Shown: positions 22,512 through 34,163, counted from the stretch's first letter. The stretch is 64,000 bases of DNA from an uncultured Paracoccaceae bacterium (GCA_947497985.1 CANMIX010000004.1:248001-312000); one strand, 5' to 3'. Notes: generated by a model from the letters alone, not told the origin. Numbers and translations: made by a program.

Positions 22512-23591
22512 TTACTCCTTGGTTTTGCGTCCACGCGGTTCGCGCGGCAGCGATAATCTGAATTTGGTTTCGCCCGGCTTCGAGTTGACTGAAATCCAGC
22601 CATTATGGTCCGCGATAATCTTGCTCACCAAAGCAAGGCCCAGGCCGGTCCCGTTCTCTTTGCCAGACACAAAGGGGTCAAAAATGTCGTCTTTGATTGC
22701 AGCGGGCAGACCGGGACCATTGTCGACGATTTCGATCTGCAGGGGCAGCGCGCCACCCTGCCCGTCCCGTCGTCGCAGGTTAAAGGAATGCTCGTAAAAG
22801 GTCCGAATACGAATCACACCACCATCCCGCCCGCAAGCCTCGGAGGCATTTTTCAACAGGTTCAGAACCACTTGAAGCAGTTGGTCACCATCGCCCCAGG
22901 CAGGCGGCAGCGACGGATCGTATTCTTCGACGATGGTCATATGCGCACCAAATCCCAAGATCGCAGAGCGACGCGCGCGGTCCAGAACATCATGCAGATT
23001 GACCGGTTTAAAGTCTGGTTCCGTCAGATTTCCGAATTGCTCGACCTGCTCCAACAGCTTCACGATGCGGCGGCTTTCGCTCACGATCAGCTCAGTCAGC
23101 TCCAAATCGTCCGGATTCAAATTCATGCTCAGCAATTGCGCCGCACCGGTAATACCTGCCAGCGGGTTCTTAATCTCATGTGCCAGCATTTCAGCCATGC
23201 CGATGGCAGATTGTGCCGCGGATTTGGCTGATTGATTGCGGGTTAGGCGGCCTGCCAGCTCGCGCGGGGATAGCATCAACAACATTGTGCCATCGCCACC
23301 CTGAACCGGAGCAACCTGAACCCCACATTGCAGCGGTGCGCGGTTTCGCGTGCCCACGTCCAGATCATTCACAAACAACGTGGTCTTGTTCGCGCGCGCT
23401 CTTTTAAAAGCCTCTTCAATCGGCGCATCCACCGCTAAAAGTTGCCAGATCGGCTTACCTTCAAGCACCTTTTTGGACGCGTTCATAAAACCTTCGGCGG
23501 CAGAGTTCACCTCAATCACGCAGTCCTGCGTATCAACGAGAAAGCTCGGAACAGGAATGGACGCCCAGAGGGAGGAATCGCTATAGGTCAT
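22512..23591 (-). CDS. ntrB: Nitrogen regulation histidine kinase NtrB
   Basis: [38 protein letters not shown]; upstream of ntrC. Confidence 0.94.
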   Translation of the reverse strand: MTYSDSSLWASIPVPSFLVDTQDCVIEVNSAAEGFMNASKKVLEGKPIWQLLAVDAPIEEAFKRARANKTTLFVNDLDVGTRNRAPLQCGVQVAPVQGGDGTMLLMLSPRELAGRLTRNQSAKSAAQSAIGMAEMLAHEIKNPLAGITGAAQLLSMNLNPDDLELTELIVSESRRIVKLLEQVEQFGNLTEPDFKPVNLHDVLDRARRSAILGFGAHMTIVEEYDPSLPPAWGDGDQLLQVVLNLLKNASEACGRDGGVIRIRTFYEHSFNLRRRDGQGGALPLQIEIVDNGPGLPAAIKDDIFDPFVSGKENGTGLGLALVSKIIADHNGWISVNSKPGETKFRLSLPREPRGRKTKE

Positions 23592-24574
23592 GCCGCTTGC
23601 TCCGTGACATCAGGGACCAAGGCGTCCGGAAGCATTTGCAAAACCTCCCGCGGATCACGTGCGGTGAGCACATGTTTACGCAAACCTGCTTCGGTTCCAA
23701 CTTCATCCATGTACCAACCCAGATGTTTGCGTGCGACGCGGATCCCCAGATCCTGGCCATAAAACGCCAACATTGCCTCGTAATGCTCACTCACCATCGC
23801 AACCAAATCCGACCCGATTGGAATATCCGGCTCTGCCGTGTCCCAAAGCGTGTGTGCTACTTGTGCTAAGATCCACGGACGTCCCTGGCTGCCGCGTCCA
23901 ATCATCACCCCATCGGCACCGGATTTCTGGAGCGCGTCAGCGGCGGTTTCCTCATCGACGATATCTCCGTTGGCAACGACCGGAACAGTGACCGCTTCCT
24001 TGATTGCACGAATGGCGGCCCAGTCAGCCGAGCCTTTGTAAAACTGGCAGCGCGTACGGCCGTGAATTGTGACCATCTGAATGCCTGCATCCTGCGCGCG
24101 ACGTGCGACATCGGCTGCGTTCAAACTGTTCTCATCCCAGCCCAATCGCGTTTTCAACGTCACGGGTACTGGCGATGCCTCGACTACGGCCTCGATCAAG
24201 CGCAGCGCGTGATCAGGGGTTTTCAACAAAGCCGACCCGGAATAGCCGTTGGTAACCTTTTTCGCCGGGCAACCCATATTGATATCGATCATCCGGGCAC
24301 CACTGTCGGCAACCTGGCGCGTCGCTTCTGCCATCCAGTAAGCATCGCGTCCCGCGATCTGGACACTGGTGTTTTCCACATCCGCGCTCAGCTCGGCCCG
24401 TTCACGCACGCCGGGTTTGGCCTGAACCATCTCTTGGCTGGCGACCATTTCACTCACCATCAAACCAACACCAAAGGAACGGACCAGATCGCGAAACGGG
24501 CGATCTGTGATTCCAGCCATAGGCGCCAGCGCGATGGGTGGGGTCAGCGATGTGGTTCCGATGTCAAAAGACAA
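23588..24574 (-). CDS. dusB: tRNA-dihydrouridine synthase DusB (NifR3)
   Basis: LAPMAGITDRPFRDLVRSFG, DINMGCPAKKVTNGYSGSALL; overlaps ntrB by 4 nt. Confidence 0.96.
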   Translation of the reverse strand: MSFDIGTTSLTPPIALAPMAGITDRPFRDLVRSFGVGLMVSEMVASQEMVQAKPGVRERAELSADVENTSVQIAGRDAYWMAEATRQVADSGARMIDINMGCPAKKVTNGYSGSALLKTPDHALRLIEAVVEASPVPVTLKTRLGWDENSLNAADVARRAQDAGIQMVTIHGRTRCQFYKGSADWAAIRAIKEAVTVPVVANGDIVDEETAADALQKSGADGVMIGRGSQGRPWILAQVAHTLWDTAEPDIPIGSDLVAMVSEHYEAMLAFYGQDLGIRVARKHLGWYMDEVGTEAGLRKHVLTARDPREVLQMLPDALVPDVTEQAA

Positions 24575-24754
24575 CTGCGTAATCCTTGTGCAATTGGGGT
24601 TAAATTAACCGAAGGCAGCGCTATGCCACAATGAAAGGCAGTTTAAAAATGCTCAGGAAATCGGCTTGTGCTTAATTTTTAATCGGCGCGAACCGTGCCA
24701 TTGCCTCCTTCAACGCCACGCCATAAACAACAGCCACGCGTTTCGGAGTAAAAA

Positions 24755-25918
24755 ATGACCATCGCTGCACTTATTGTCGCCGCCGGACAGGGCACACGCG
24801 CTGGCGGAGGGTTGCCGAAACAGTGGCGCCTTCTTCAAGATCACCGTGTAATTGACTGGTCCATCAAGGCGTTTCGCGATTTTGGCATTCGGGACATTTA
24901 CGTTGTCCTGAACCCCGATGACCCAACCGGCTGGCAACAATTTGAACATTCGTCAGATATTAACCTTGTTGCAGGCGGATCCGAACGGGCGGGATCGGTT
25001 GAAAACGGGCTAAAAGCGCTGGTTGACACAGGCACCACCAAAGTATTGATCCATGATGGCGCACGCCCCTGCCTGACACAGCAGTTGATCGCCGACATCT
25101 CGACCGCGCTAGACACCTATCCCGCAGCCGCACCCGCAGTGGCGGTGACCGATGCGCTGTGGCGCGGTGACAACGACACGGTAACAGGAACCCAAGACCG
25201 CAGCGGCTTGTTCAGCGCGCAGACCCCACAGGGATTTGACTTTAAAACCATCCTGGCAGCACATCAAAATCATCCAGGCGGCGCCGCCGATGACGTGCAG
25301 GTCGCCCGCGACGCAGGACATGACGTGCACATTGTGCCTGGCGACCCCGACAATATAAAGATCACAAGACCCGAGGATTTTGCCCGGGCCGAACAGATCT
25401 TGAACAAGACACAACAAGTGACGGAGCACCCCACCGTGGATATCAGATTGGGCAATGGCTACGATGTGCATCGCTTTGGCGACGGCGATCATGTGATCCT
25501 GTGCGGGGTGGAAATCCCCCACGAGCGTGGCCTGCAGGGGCATTCAGACGCCGATGTTGGCATGCATGCGGTCACAGATGCGATTTATGGCGCTCTGGCA
25601 CGGGGCGACATTGGCCAACACTTCCCCCCATCTGACCCACAATGGAAAGGTGCAGCCTCTGACATCTTCCTACGCCATGCGGTTGATATGGCCCGCGGAA
25701 TGGGGTTCCAAATTAGCAATGTAGATTGCACCCTTGTCTGTGAATACCCCAAGGTCGGCCCGCACGCCGTGCAAATGCGCAAAGCTATGGCCGAGATACT
25801 GGAGATGGACATCGATCGGGTCTCTGTCAAAGCGACCACCTCCGAGCGCCTCGGCTTTACCGGCCGCAAAGAAGGCATCGCCGCACTGGCAACTGCCAGC
25901 CTGATCAAACACTCTTAA
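24755..25918 (+). CDS. ispDF: Bifunctional MEP cytidylyltransferase / MECDP synthase IspDF
   Basis: Isp[22 protein letters not shown]; Isp[70 protein letters not shown]. Confidence 0.97.
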   Translation: MTIAALIVAAGQGTRAGGGLPKQWRLLQDHRVIDWSIKAFRDFGIRDIYVVLNPDDPTGWQQFEHSSDINLVAGGSERAGSVENGLKALVDTGTTKVLIHDGARPCLTQQLIADISTALDTYPAAAPAVAVTDALWRGDNDTVTGTQDRSGLFSAQTPQGFDFKTILAAHQNHPGGAADDVQVARDAGHDVHIVPGDPDNIKITRPEDFARAEQILNKTQQVTEHPTVDIRLGNGYDVHRFGDGDHVILCGVEIPHERGLQGHSDADVGMHAVTDAIYGALARGDIGQHFPPSDPQWKGAASDIFLRHAVDMARGMGFQISNVDCTLVCEYPKVGPHAVQMRKAMAEILEMDIDRVSVKATTSERLGFTGRKEGIAALATASLIKHS

Positions 25919-25934
25919 GAACAAGGACCAGCCC

Positions 25935-26435
25935 ATGCGCCGCGCCGCCACCTTTATCGCAACCGTTGCAGGCGCGGGATACCTGCGCCCGGCACCGGGC
26001 ACCTGGGGCTCTGCCGTGTCCCTGCCACTTGCCTATGCTGTGTATCAAATCGGTGGCTTTCCCTTGATCGCGCTTGGCACCGTGGCGGCCTGCGCAATTG
26101 GATGGTGGGCGACCGCCATTGTCACACGCGGCGCGACTGACCACGATCCGTCCGAGATTGTAATCGACGAGCTGGCAGGCCAATGGATTGCCCTTTTGCC
26201 CCTTTTGTATGCAGCCTGGTCGCATGACATTCCCGCGCTTGCGCTTTACCCCGGCTGGATCAGCGCCTTTTTACTGTTCCGCCTGTTCGACATCACAAAA
26301 CCCGGCCCCATTGGTTGGGCGGATCGGCGCGGTGACGCGCTTGGGGTGATGCTGGATGACGTGATCGCTGGCGCATTTGCCGGGATTGGCACCATGATCC
26401 TGGCTGGGATCGCCCATGGGGCACTGGGACTATGA
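25935..26435 (+). CDS. pgpA: Phosphatidylglycerophosphatase A
   Basis: GAGYLRPAPGTWGSAVSLPLA, DEIVIDELAGQWIALL-type motif, RLFDITKPGPIGWADR. Confidence 0.93.
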   Translation: MRRAATFIATVAGAGYLRPAPGTWGSAVSLPLAYAVYQIGGFPLIALGTVAACAIGWWATAIVTRGATDHDPSEIVIDELAGQWIALLPLLYAAWSHDIPALALYPGWISAFLLFRLFDITKPGPIGWADRRGDALGVMLDDVIAGAFAGIGTMILAGIAHGALGL

Positions 26436-26911
26436 CCGAAACACTTACCGCTCTGATCAGTGCAGCACGCGACAAGGGGTTACTGCTGGCCACGGCCGAA
26501 AGCTGTACCGGCGGCATGATCGCGGCCGCGCTGACCGAACGCGCTGGCAGTTCAGCTGTGTTTGATCGTGGCTTTGTCACCTATTCAAACGAGGCCAAGA
26601 TGGAGATGCTGGGCGTCCTGAAATCCACCCTGGACCGCGTTGGAGCTGTCAGCGAAGACGTAGCGCAAGAAATGGCCGAAGGCGCCCTCAAACATTCCCG
26701 CGCGGACATTGCCGTTTCAGTGACTGGCATTGCAGGCCCTGGCGGGTCAGAATTCAAACCCGAGGGGCGCGTGTGCTTTGGCTTGGCGCAAACCGGTGAA
26801 AAAACAGTCACAAAAACAATAGAATACGGCGCAATTGGCCGCGAAAGCGTTCGCAAAGCGACAAAAAATGAAGCACTTCAACTCCTACACGACCTAATTT
26901 TCATCAAGTGA
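26432..26911 (+). CDS. CinA C-terminal domain protein (nicotinamide-nucleotide amidohydrolase family)
   Basis: LLLATAESCTGGMIAAALTERAGSSAVFDRGFVTYSNEAKMEMLGV; VSVTGIAGPGGS; 4-nt overlap with pgpA. Confidence 0.92.
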   Translation: MTETLTALISAARDKGLLLATAESCTGGMIAAALTERAGSSAVFDRGFVTYSNEAKMEMLGVLKSTLDRVGAVSEDVAQEMAEGALKHSRADIAVSVTGIAGPGGSEFKPEGRVCFGLAQTGEKTVTKTIEYGAIGRESVRKATKNEALQLLHDLIFIK

Positions 26912-27067
26912 CCTTATTTTAATCAAACGTACAAATTTGCCGCACCATTTTTATGCAATTGGAGAATTGCCCTCTTTTTGACCCTGAAATACGCTATTGC
27001 CCCTTTTTTAGTCGGTAAATACACGATTTTACCCCCTCCAACCCAAAACACCTTGGAGGAAAAACCG

Positions 27068-28249
27068 ATGAATGGAGCGGATACCGCCTGGATCATCACC
27101 GCAACGGCGCTGGTTCTGCTAATGACCCTGCCCGGCCTGGCCCTGTTTTACGGCGGCCTTGTGCGCGCCCGAAATGTGCTCAGCGTCTTTATGCACTGCT
27201 ACGCCATCGCTTGCTTGATGAGCATTCTTTGGCTGATGTTTGGCTATTCCATCGCCTTTGGCAGCGGCACCAGCGGCTATTGGGGCGGGCTCGACAAAGC
27301 GTTCTTAAGCGGCGTCACCGCTGACAGCCTCTCTGGCACCCTGCCCGAGATCCTGTTTTTCGCCTTCCAGATGACATTCGCCATCATCACACCGGCCCTT
27401 ATCGTTGGTGCGTACGTGGAACGCGTCGGCTTTGGCTTTGTCATGGTATTCTCTGGCCTCTGGATGCTGCTGTGCTACGCGCCGGTAGTGCATTGGATCT
27501 GGGGCGGCGGCATGTTGGCCGATGGCGGTATCTTTGGTGAGATCGGCGTGCGTGACTTTGCCGGCGGCATCGTGGTGCACGAAACTGCAGGACTGGCAGC
27601 GTTGATCATCGCCGTGGTTCTCGGCCCACGTCGAGTACAAAACAAACCCCCGCACAATCCCGGCTATGTGGTCATTGGCGCATCACTTCTGTGGGTGGGT
27701 TGGTTTGGCTTCAACGGCGGCTCGCAACTGGCTGCCGATGGGGGGGCTGCTATGGCCCTGACGGTTACGCATATTTCCGCTGCAACCGCATCGCTCACCT
27801 GGGTGATCTGGGAGCGTATCAAATATGGCAAATCCTCAGTTGTGGGTCTGGTCACTGGTACAATCGCAGGCCTTGCCTCCATCACACCCGCCTCAGGCTT
27901 TGTTGGCCCGATCGAGGCGCTGATCATCGGTGCGGTTGCTGGCATCCTGTGTCAGGAAGCTGTGAACGTGGTCCGCAATCTGCTGAAGATTGATGACACG
28001 CTTGACGTCTTTGCCGTGCACGGCGTTGGCGGCATCTTTGGCACGATCATGATCGCAGCCTTTGGCCAAGGCACCTGGGCGGCGCAACTTGGCGGCTTGG
28101 CGATTGTCGGGGTCTTCACCTTTGTCGTCACACTTGTGTTGGTCAAGCTGGTCGCAGCCTTCACCCCAATCCGTGTTGACGAGGAGGCCGAGACCACCGG
28201 GCTTGACCTTTCTGCACATGGTGAGCGCGCATATGAGCTAACGTCCTGA
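27068..28249 (+). CDS. amt: Ammonium transporter (Amt family)
   Basis: MNGADTAWIITATALVLLMTLPGLALFYGGLVRARNVLSV; start corrected from 26978 to 27068 (ggagg SD). Confidence 0.95.
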   Translation: MNGADTAWIITATALVLLMTLPGLALFYGGLVRARNVLSVFMHCYAIACLMSILWLMFGYSIAFGSGTSGYWGGLDKAFLSGVTADSLSGTLPEILFFAFQMTFAIITPALIVGAYVERVGFGFVMVFSGLWMLLCYAPVVHWIWGGGMLADGGIFGEIGVRDFAGGIVVHETAGLAALIIAVVLGPRRVQNKPPHNPGYVVIGASLLWVGWFGFNGGSQLAADGGAAMALTVTHISAATASLTWVIWERIKYGKSSVVGLVTGTIAGLASITPASGFVGPIEALIIGAVAGILCQEAVNVVRNLLKIDDTLDVFAVHGVGGIFGTIMIAAFGQGTWAAQLGGLAIVGVFTFVVTLVLVKLVAAFTPIRVDEEAETTGLDLSAHGERAYELTS

Positions 28250-28273
28250 CCACAAACACATCATAAAACAAAG

Positions 28274-28300
28274 AAACGGGCCCGCAGTGGCCCGTTTTTC
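28274..28300. terminator. Bidirectional terminator between amt and the COQ10-like gene
   Basis: acgggcc-cgcagt-ggcccgt followed by ttttc; a second hairpin ggctctaa/ttagagcc follows at 28307-28330. Confidence 0.8.
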
Positions 28301-28334
28301 ATTTGTGGCTCTAAACCGCAGATTAGAGCCTGTT

Positions 28335-28784
28335 TTAGCTGGAATAAAGCTCAGCCGCGCGACGTTCAAAGGCGCGCACAATCCGTTGCATCGCCTCGTT
28401 GAACACCACCCCGATGATCCCCTGCAACACCGCGTTCTTAAATTCGAAATCGACAAAGAACGACACATCACAGCCGCCATCCGTGCGATCCTTGAACGCC
28501 CAGTTCGACTTCATATACCGAAACGGGCCGTCCAGATATTCGGTGTCGATCTCATGCTCGTTGGGGCGCAGAACAACGCGGCTGCCAAAACGTTCGCGGA
28601 ACACTTTGAACGAAATCACCAGATCCGCCTCCATCACCACAGCATCGCCGTTAGGTGTCGTGCTGCGAATACGCGCCGCGGCACACCACGGCAGGAATTT
28701 GGGGTATTGCGCCACATCCCCCACCAGGTCGTACATCTGCTGGGCGGTATAGGGCAGCGGTCTGGTTTCTGAATGGGTCGGCAT
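28335..28784 (-). CDS. COQ10/RatA-like START-domain (ubiquinone-binding) protein
   Basis: MPTHSETRPLPYTAQQMYDLVGDVAQYPKFLPWCAAARI; start corrected to 28784. Confidence 0.88.
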   Translation of the reverse strand: MPTHSETRPLPYTAQQMYDLVGDVAQYPKFLPWCAAARIRSTTPNGDAVVMEADLVISFKVFRERFGSRVVLRPNEHEIDTEYLDGPFRYMKSNWAFKDRTDGGCDVSFFVDFEFKNAVLQGIIGVVFNEAMQRIVRAFERRAAELYSS

Positions 28785-28857
28785 CGGGTTCGCGCTTCTT
28801 TCTGTCTTTGTGGCCGCTGATGTCATATGAACAGAGACAAAATTCAAGGGGCCAATC

Positions 28858-29409
28858 ATGGAACAGCGTCCATATGTCATTGACGTGATGATCTCAGCCA
28901 AGGCGATTGCAGCACGGATCGAAGAGCTAAGCCGGGACATCACGCAGGAATTCTTAGACACCGATAAGCTGGTCGTTGTCGGCCTACTGCGCGGCAGCTT
29001 TGTCTTTATTGCCGATATCGTACGCGAACTGGATCTGCCCATCGAAGTCGACTTCCTAGAGGCCTCCTCCTATGGCGACGCGATGGAAAGCAGCCGCGAG
29101 GTACGCATTCTCAAAGACTTACGAGGCGCAATTGAAGGGCGTGACGTCTTGGTCGTTGAGGACATCGTTGACACGGGTCATACGCTGGATCATGTGACCA
29201 AACTGCTCCTCAGCCGCAATCCCGCGCGTCTGAAAACGATTGCGTTGCTGGACAAACCCTCCCGACGCGAGGCCGATTTTCGCGCCGACTGGATTGGGTT
29301 TGAAATTCCGGATGAATTTGTTGTCGGATATGGCATCGACTTTGCTCAACGCAACCGCAACCTGCCCTTCATCGGCAAAGTTCGCTTCACAGAGAACACA
29401 AGCCTGTAA
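28858..29409 (+). CDS. hpt: Hypoxanthine phosphoribosyltransferase
   Basis: [45 protein letters not shown] motif. Confidence 0.95.
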   Translation: MEQRPYVIDVMISAKAIAARIEELSRDITQEFLDTDKLVVVGLLRGSFVFIADIVRELDLPIEVDFLEASSYGDAMESSREVRILKDLRGAIEGRDVLVVEDIVDTGHTLDHVTKLLLSRNPARLKTIALLDKPSRREADFRADWIGFEIPDEFVVGYGIDFAQRNRNLPFIGKVRFTENTSL

Positions 29410-29515
29410 TATTAATAGCGAAAAATTCACGCATTCGTTATGATGCAATCTCGAGTCCAGCGCTTACCCTTGTGACTGAGAAATACGCATTTTCAAGCAA
29501 GCTAAAGAGGCCAGC

Positions 29516-29989
29516 ATGTCAGTTCTCTCCAAATTCGCCAGTATCGCTCTCTCCGCTGCAGTGATCGCCACACCTGTTGTCGCACAAGATCAAAAAGCGC
29601 TCGAAGCGGCCGTTAAAGCACGCCAAGCTCAAATGACGCTTTATGCCTTTAACCTCGGCCTTCTGGGCGGCATGGCCAAGGGCCAAATCGAATATGACGC
29701 CGACAAAGCACAAGCTGCCGCGTCAGGCATGGCCGCTCTGGCGACATTAGATGCGTCTCGTATGTGGTTGCCAGGTACGGATAATGAGGCAATGGAAAAC
29801 ACGCGCGCACTGCCGGCAATTTGGGCAGAGGGCTCTGATGTTGGCGCCAAGGCAGAGGCGTTCGGCGCAGCTGTAACCGCGATGGATGCGGCAGCTGGCC
29901 AGGGCCTGGAATCGCTACAAGCCGCCATGGGTGGTTTGGGCGGCGCATGTGGCAGCTGCCACAAGGCCTACCGCGCTCCTAAAAATTAA
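29516..29989 (+). CDS. Cytochrome c' / c556-type protein
   Basis: Signal peptide; C-terminal heme motif CGSCHKAYRAPKN. Confidence 0.9.
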   Translation: MSVLSKFASIALSAAVIATPVVAQDQKALEAAVKARQAQMTLYAFNLGLLGGMAKGQIEYDADKAQAAASGMAALATLDASRMWLPGTDNEAMENTRALPAIWAEGSDVGAKAEAFGAAVTAMDAAAGQGLESLQAAMGGLGGACGSCHKAYRAPKN

Positions 29990-30007
29990 TCGGCAGGAGG
30001 CCTCGAA

Positions 30008-30904
30008 ATGCGTAAAGTAATACGCGGATTTCTGGGCCTCGGCCTGATCTGCGCGGCGGCGGGACTTTGGATCACCGCGCCGCGCACAATTGACGCTGAT
30101 ACTCTCGACGGATTGGTCGGCAATGCCGAACATGGCGCGCAAGTCTTTTGGACGGGTGGTTGCGCGTCCTGCCATGCTCCTCCTACCGGCGAAACGGATG
30201 AGGTGATGCTGCTGACCGGCGGCAAGGCCTTTGTCACAGACTTTGGTACGTTCTTCGCCCCCAACATAACGTCTGACCCAAATCACGGCCTTGGCAGTTG
30301 GAGCCTGACGGAATTCGCCAATGCGATGCTTGCCGGGGTGTCCCCATCGGGAAAACACTATTATCCTGCGTTCCCATACACTTCCTACGCGCGCTTAAAC
30401 GATCAAGACATCGTAGATCTTTGGGCATTCATGCGCACCTTGCCTCCAAGTGATCAAGCCAGCAAGCCACATGATGTCTCGTTCCCCTTTTCGATCCGGC
30501 GCGGGCTGGGACTGTGGAAGCAGCTCTTTGCCCACCCGGAATCCGTCGTCAGCGCCGATCTGACGCCTGACCAGCAACGCGGTCGATATCTGGTTGAAGG
30601 TCCCGGTCATTGTGGGGAATGCCACAGCCCACGCAATGTGCTCGGCGGGATCGACTACGCCCGTTGGCTGGCCGGCGCACCAAACCCGTCAGGCCAAGGC
30701 ACAATTCCAAATATCACACCCGGTGCCCTTGATTGGTCCGAAAGTGATATTGCCGAATACCTCAGCAGCGGATTTACGCCGGAATATGACAGCGCGGGTG
30801 GCGAGATGGCCGAGGTTGTGGAAAACACAGCGCGCCTGCCGCAATCGGACCGGGACGCAATTGCTGCCTATCTCAAAGCGGTGCCTGCTGTCACAAATAA
30901 ATAA
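30008..30904 (+). CDS. Di-heme c-type cytochrome
   Basis: Heme motifs CASCH and CGECH; N-term hydrophobic leader; directly downstream of the c' cytochrome gene. Confidence 0.9.
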   Translation: MRKVIRGFLGLGLICAAAGLWITAPRTIDADTLDGLVGNAEHGAQVFWTGGCASCHAPPTGETDEVMLLTGGKAFVTDFGTFFAPNITSDPNHGLGSWSLTEFANAMLAGVSPSGKHYYPAFPYTSYARLNDQDIVDLWAFMRTLPPSDQASKPHDVSFPFSIRRGLGLWKQLFAHPESVVSADLTPDQQRGRYLVEGPGHCGECHSPRNVLGGIDYARWLAGAPNPSGQGTIPNITPGALDWSESDIAEYLSSGFTPEYDSAGGEMAEVVENTARLPQSDRDAIAAYLKAVPAVTNK

Positions 30905-30934
30905 GGCCGCCCCTTTCACATTAGGAGCGGCCTC
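30903..30934. terminator. Hairpin between convergent cytochrome and lipA genes
   Basis: aggccgcccct...aggagcggcct, 11-bp stem with one mismatch; poor T-run. Confidence 0.5.
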
Positions 30935-30957
30935 TAATTCGCGGAATCTCAACGATA

Positions 30958-31908
30958 TTAGGCTTGACCAAGCTTTGCGTTGCGCGCGTCACGCAGTCGA
31001 GCAAAGTCATCACCCGCATGATAAGACGACCGCGTCAGCGGTGTCGCAGAAACCATCAAGAACCCTTTGCCAAAGGCAGCCTTCTCAAAGGTTTCAAACT
31101 CTTCTGGGGTGACAAACCGATCCACGGCATGGTGTTTTGGCGTCGGCTGCAAGTACTGGCCGATTGTCAGGAAATCCACATCCGCTGCGCGCATGTCATC
31201 CATCACCTGCTTCACCTCAACCGCCTTTTCACCCAATCCAACCATGATGCCGGATTTGGTAAAGATGGAGGGATCAAGCTCTTTCACCCGTTGCAGCAAC
31301 CGCAAGGAGTGGAAGTAGCGCGCGCCCGGACGCACCTCGGTATAGAGGCCGGGTACGGTTTCAAGGTTGTGATTGAACACATCCGGCTTGGCTTCCACAA
31401 CCATTTCAAGCGCTTCAGGGCCACACTTAATAAAGTCCGGCGTCAGAATTTCGATTGTTGTCTTGGGTGAACGGTGACGTACGGCGCGAATGGTCTGCGC
31501 AAAATGGTCCGCCCCGCCATCATCCAGATCGTCGCGATCAACCGAGGTGATCACAACGTGGTTCAAGCCGAGCTTTTCAACCGCATGGGCAACACGGCCT
31601 GGTTCAAACACATCCAGTGTATCAGGGCGACCCGTGGCGATGTTACAGAAGGTGCAACCACGGGTACAGATGTCACCCATGATCATCATGGTGGCGTGAC
31701 CCTGGCTCCAGCATTCACCCACATTTGGGCACCCTGCTTCTTCGCAGACCGTCACAAGGTTGTTTTCACGCATTATTTTTTGCGTGTCGGCATAGCCTTT
31801 GCCACCGGGGGCTTTGACGCGGATCCAGCTTGGCTTTTTCGGCTGGGCATTATCAGGGCGATGCGCCTTTTCCGGGTGGCGCTGCTCAGGGATCTTGAGG
31901 TCTCTCAC
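30958..31908 (-). CDS. lipA: Lipoyl synthase
   Basis: [20 protein letters not shown]..., [13 protein letters not shown] and [10 protein letters not shown] radical-SAM motifs; GTG start at 31908 preferred over 31998. Confidence 0.95.
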   Translation of the reverse strand: MRDLKIPEQRHPEKAHRPDNAQPKKPSWIRVKAPGGKGYADTQKIMRENNLVTVCEEAGCPNVGECWSQGHATMMIMGDICTRGCTFCNIATGRPDTLDVFEPGRVAHAVEKLGLNHVVITSVDRDDLDDGGADHFAQTIRAVRHRSPKTTIEILTPDFIKCGPEALEMVVEAKPDVFNHNLETVPGLYTEVRPGARYFHSLRLLQRVKELDPSIFTKSGIMVGLGEKAVEVKQVMDDMRAADVDFLTIGQYLQPTPKHHAVDRFVTPEEFETFEKAAFGKGFLMVSATPLTRSSYHAGDDFARLRDARNAKLGQA

Positions 31909-32275
31909 TCGCGTACTCTTTCGCTTGGGCCCACGGGTTGAAACAAAACTGGGGCCGGTTTCGAGGGGCAATCTAACATGGTTTGCGCGGAATGACACCC
32001 AAACAACAACAGCGCCTCCCTGTCTGTGGTCTTCGTGCCAAATGACCTAGATTTTCGATGCAACAAGGATGATGCAGACCTGATGCGGCATCGCAGAAAA
32101 CCATACGCCTGTGATGGAAAAATCAGCACCAAACTGATGAATTGATGGCTTTCCTTGCATGCCGCATTGCAGCGTTCACAAGAACGAATACCGTTGAAAT
32201 CATCCGTTGCGATCATATTAGAAACATTATAACTCCATCGCTGAAACTGCTTCTTCGAACCAAATGGAGATATTC

Positions 32276-32821
32276 ATGAAAGCTGGCGTAAAACTCCCCG
32301 ACGTGACCTTTCACACCCGCGTACGCGACGAGTCGATTGAAGGCCCGAACCCGTTTCGCTGGGAAGACAAAACAACCGCTGATTACTTTGCTGGCAAGCG
32401 CGTAATCCTGTTCTCGCTGCCGGGCGCCTTCACCCCGACATGCTCGACATACCAATTGCCTGGCTTTGAAAAAGGCTATGGTGATTTCAAAGCCGCCGGC
32501 ATCGATGCGATCTATTGCATGTCCGTAAACGACAGCTTTGTGATGAACAAATGGGCCCAGTCGCAAGAACTGGAAAACGTCGATGTGATCCCCGACGGTT
32601 CCGGCGAATTCACACGCAAAATGGGCATGCTGGTTGCCAAAGATAACCTGGGCTTTGGCGCGCGCTCCTGGCGTTATGCAGCCATCGTCAACGACGGTGT
32701 CGTAGAAGCATGGTTCGAAGAGCCTGGCCTGTCCGACAACCACGCAGAAGACCCCTATGGTGTATCTTCACCAGAGACCCTGCTGAAGCATCTGACTGAG
32801 GCGACAGCCGAAGCCGTCTAA
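32276..32821 (+). CDS. Peroxiredoxin (Prx5-like)
   Basis: VILFSLPGAFTPTCSTYQLPGFEKGYGDFKAAGIDAIYCMSVND; SD ggag upstream of ATG 32276. Confidence 0.93.
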   Translation: MKAGVKLPDVTFHTRVRDESIEGPNPFRWEDKTTADYFAGKRVILFSLPGAFTPTCSTYQLPGFEKGYGDFKAAGIDAIYCMSVNDSFVMNKWAQSQELENVDVIPDGSGEFTRKMGMLVAKDNLGFGARSWRYAAIVNDGVVEAWFEEPGLSDNHAEDPYGVSSPETLLKHLTEATAEAV

Positions 32822-32842
32822 GACCGTTGCACCGCATTATTG

Positions 32843-32872
32843 AAAGGGCGTGCCTTGGCGCGCCCTTTTGCT
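32843..32872 (+). terminator. Rho-independent terminator after peroxiredoxin
   Basis: aaagggcg...cgcccttttgcttt stem-loop. Confidence 0.75.
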
Positions 32873-32893
32873 TTAGGTAGCTTGCGTACCCCA

Positions 32894-33934
32894 TTATCCA
32901 ATCATCATTTTTTGGGATTCCACTTGGTCATAATGCGCCTTGAGCTGCTGGAGTGCGATACGCAACACCACCTTGCCTGAACGTGCAGACCAACCCAGCT
33001 GTTTTTCAGCTGTTTCCAACCCTTCCAAGTAGCAACAACAACGAATGGCGATATCGCTGAGCCCCGGCCCAAGAGCTGCCAAGGCCTCCATAGCGCGTGT
33101 ACGGGCCTCATGTGTTGGGGCCTGCATCTCATCTGGGGCTGCGGAACATCCTTCCGCAAATTCTTGCTGGGCTGCCTGTACGTGATCGCCGATCTGCGCC
33201 AATTCGAAGTCTTCCCGCAGACGTTCGCCAGAACGGACAAGATCATGTGTCAAGAACGGGTCTCCGTTCCGATCACTAAGGCGCGCCAACATGGACAAAG
33301 GCGTGTCCGTACAGGCACGCCTTACGTGTTTTCGACCAACCGATGGCGGTGACTGAAACCCCGCAGCGGCCTCGGCAAAACCAGCCTCATTCTGCAGTCG
33401 GGCGCGGTTTTCCTGATCAGCCATCATTTGCGACAACGCAGCGCGGCCTTCGTCGTTCAATTGATACCTTGAGACCCGACCAGAGTTAACGTTCGACAGC
33501 CAACCGCGCAGTGCAACTTCGCCTGCTACACCTTTGCCAACGCTGATTTTTTCCTGATCTCCACGCACGATTACCGCACGTTCCATCCCTTGCGCATAGG
33601 CCAAAACAGTGTGCGAGCGATTGAGCCAACCCAAGACCTGAAGCAGCCGATGGACCGGCGTATGTTCTTTATCCTGTTCCAGTGGCGCTAGGGAAATCGC
33701 AAAGGCCCCTTGGGGCGCAAAATACTGCAAAGAGATGGCCTGTAAGGCGCTGTCGATTAAGGGATCGTCCCGCAGGGTTTCAATTCTGCGCACCTGTCGC
33801 ATAACAGTCGAAGGATGACAGCCTGCTAGCCGGGCAATCTGACGGATGGATCGCCCTTTTTCGGTATGCTCCAGGTAACGTCGAGCGTCTTCGGGCACCC
33901 AACGCGGCACCCGGGTCACTTGTATTGTTTGCAT
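32894..33934 (-). CDS. Helix-turn-helix protein, DUF6456-like
   Basis: MQTIQVTRVPRWVPEDARRYLEHTEKGRSIRQIARLAGCHPSTVMRQVRRIE HTH; start corrected to 33934; family name from recognition of the Rhodobacterales pattern. Confidence 0.75.
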   Translation of the reverse strand: MQTIQVTRVPRWVPEDARRYLEHTEKGRSIRQIARLAGCHPSTVMRQVRRIETLRDDPLIDSALQAISLQYFAPQGAFAISLAPLEQDKEHTPVHRLLQVLGWLNRSHTVLAYAQGMERAVIVRGDQEKISVGKGVAGEVALRGWLSNVNSGRVSRYQLNDEGRAALSQMMADQENRARLQNEAGFAEAAAGFQSPPSVGRKHVRRACTDTPLSMLARLSDRNGDPFLTHDLVRSGERLREDFELAQIGDHVQAAQQEFAEGCSAAPDEMQAPTHEARTRAMEALAALGPGLSDIAIRCCCYLEGLETAEKQLGWSARSGKVVLRIALQQLKAHYDQVESQKMMIG

Positions 33935-34163
33935 TTCTTTCGCCCCAGTCTCTTTTAAAATCCTCACCCATTCACCTGATGATGCAATGTCGCGCCGCTC
34001 AGGTTGCGTCCCCAAAAGTGTCCTGCCCGCGCGCCTCGCTTTGCAATTGTTTCCAAAAGATTATCAACCAAGACTAAAGACAGCGCACGCCGTCAGGCCA
34101 CCCACGGCAACACCCTTATAAGTTGTGGTAAATTTTCACGGATCGATATAAAAGGGTAGCCTC

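Noticed and set aside
32083-32167. atgcggcat/atgccgcat 9-bp inverted repeats in the lipA-peroxiredoxin divergent region
   Set aside because: Arms 67 nt apart without further pairing or match to a known operator; could be chance.
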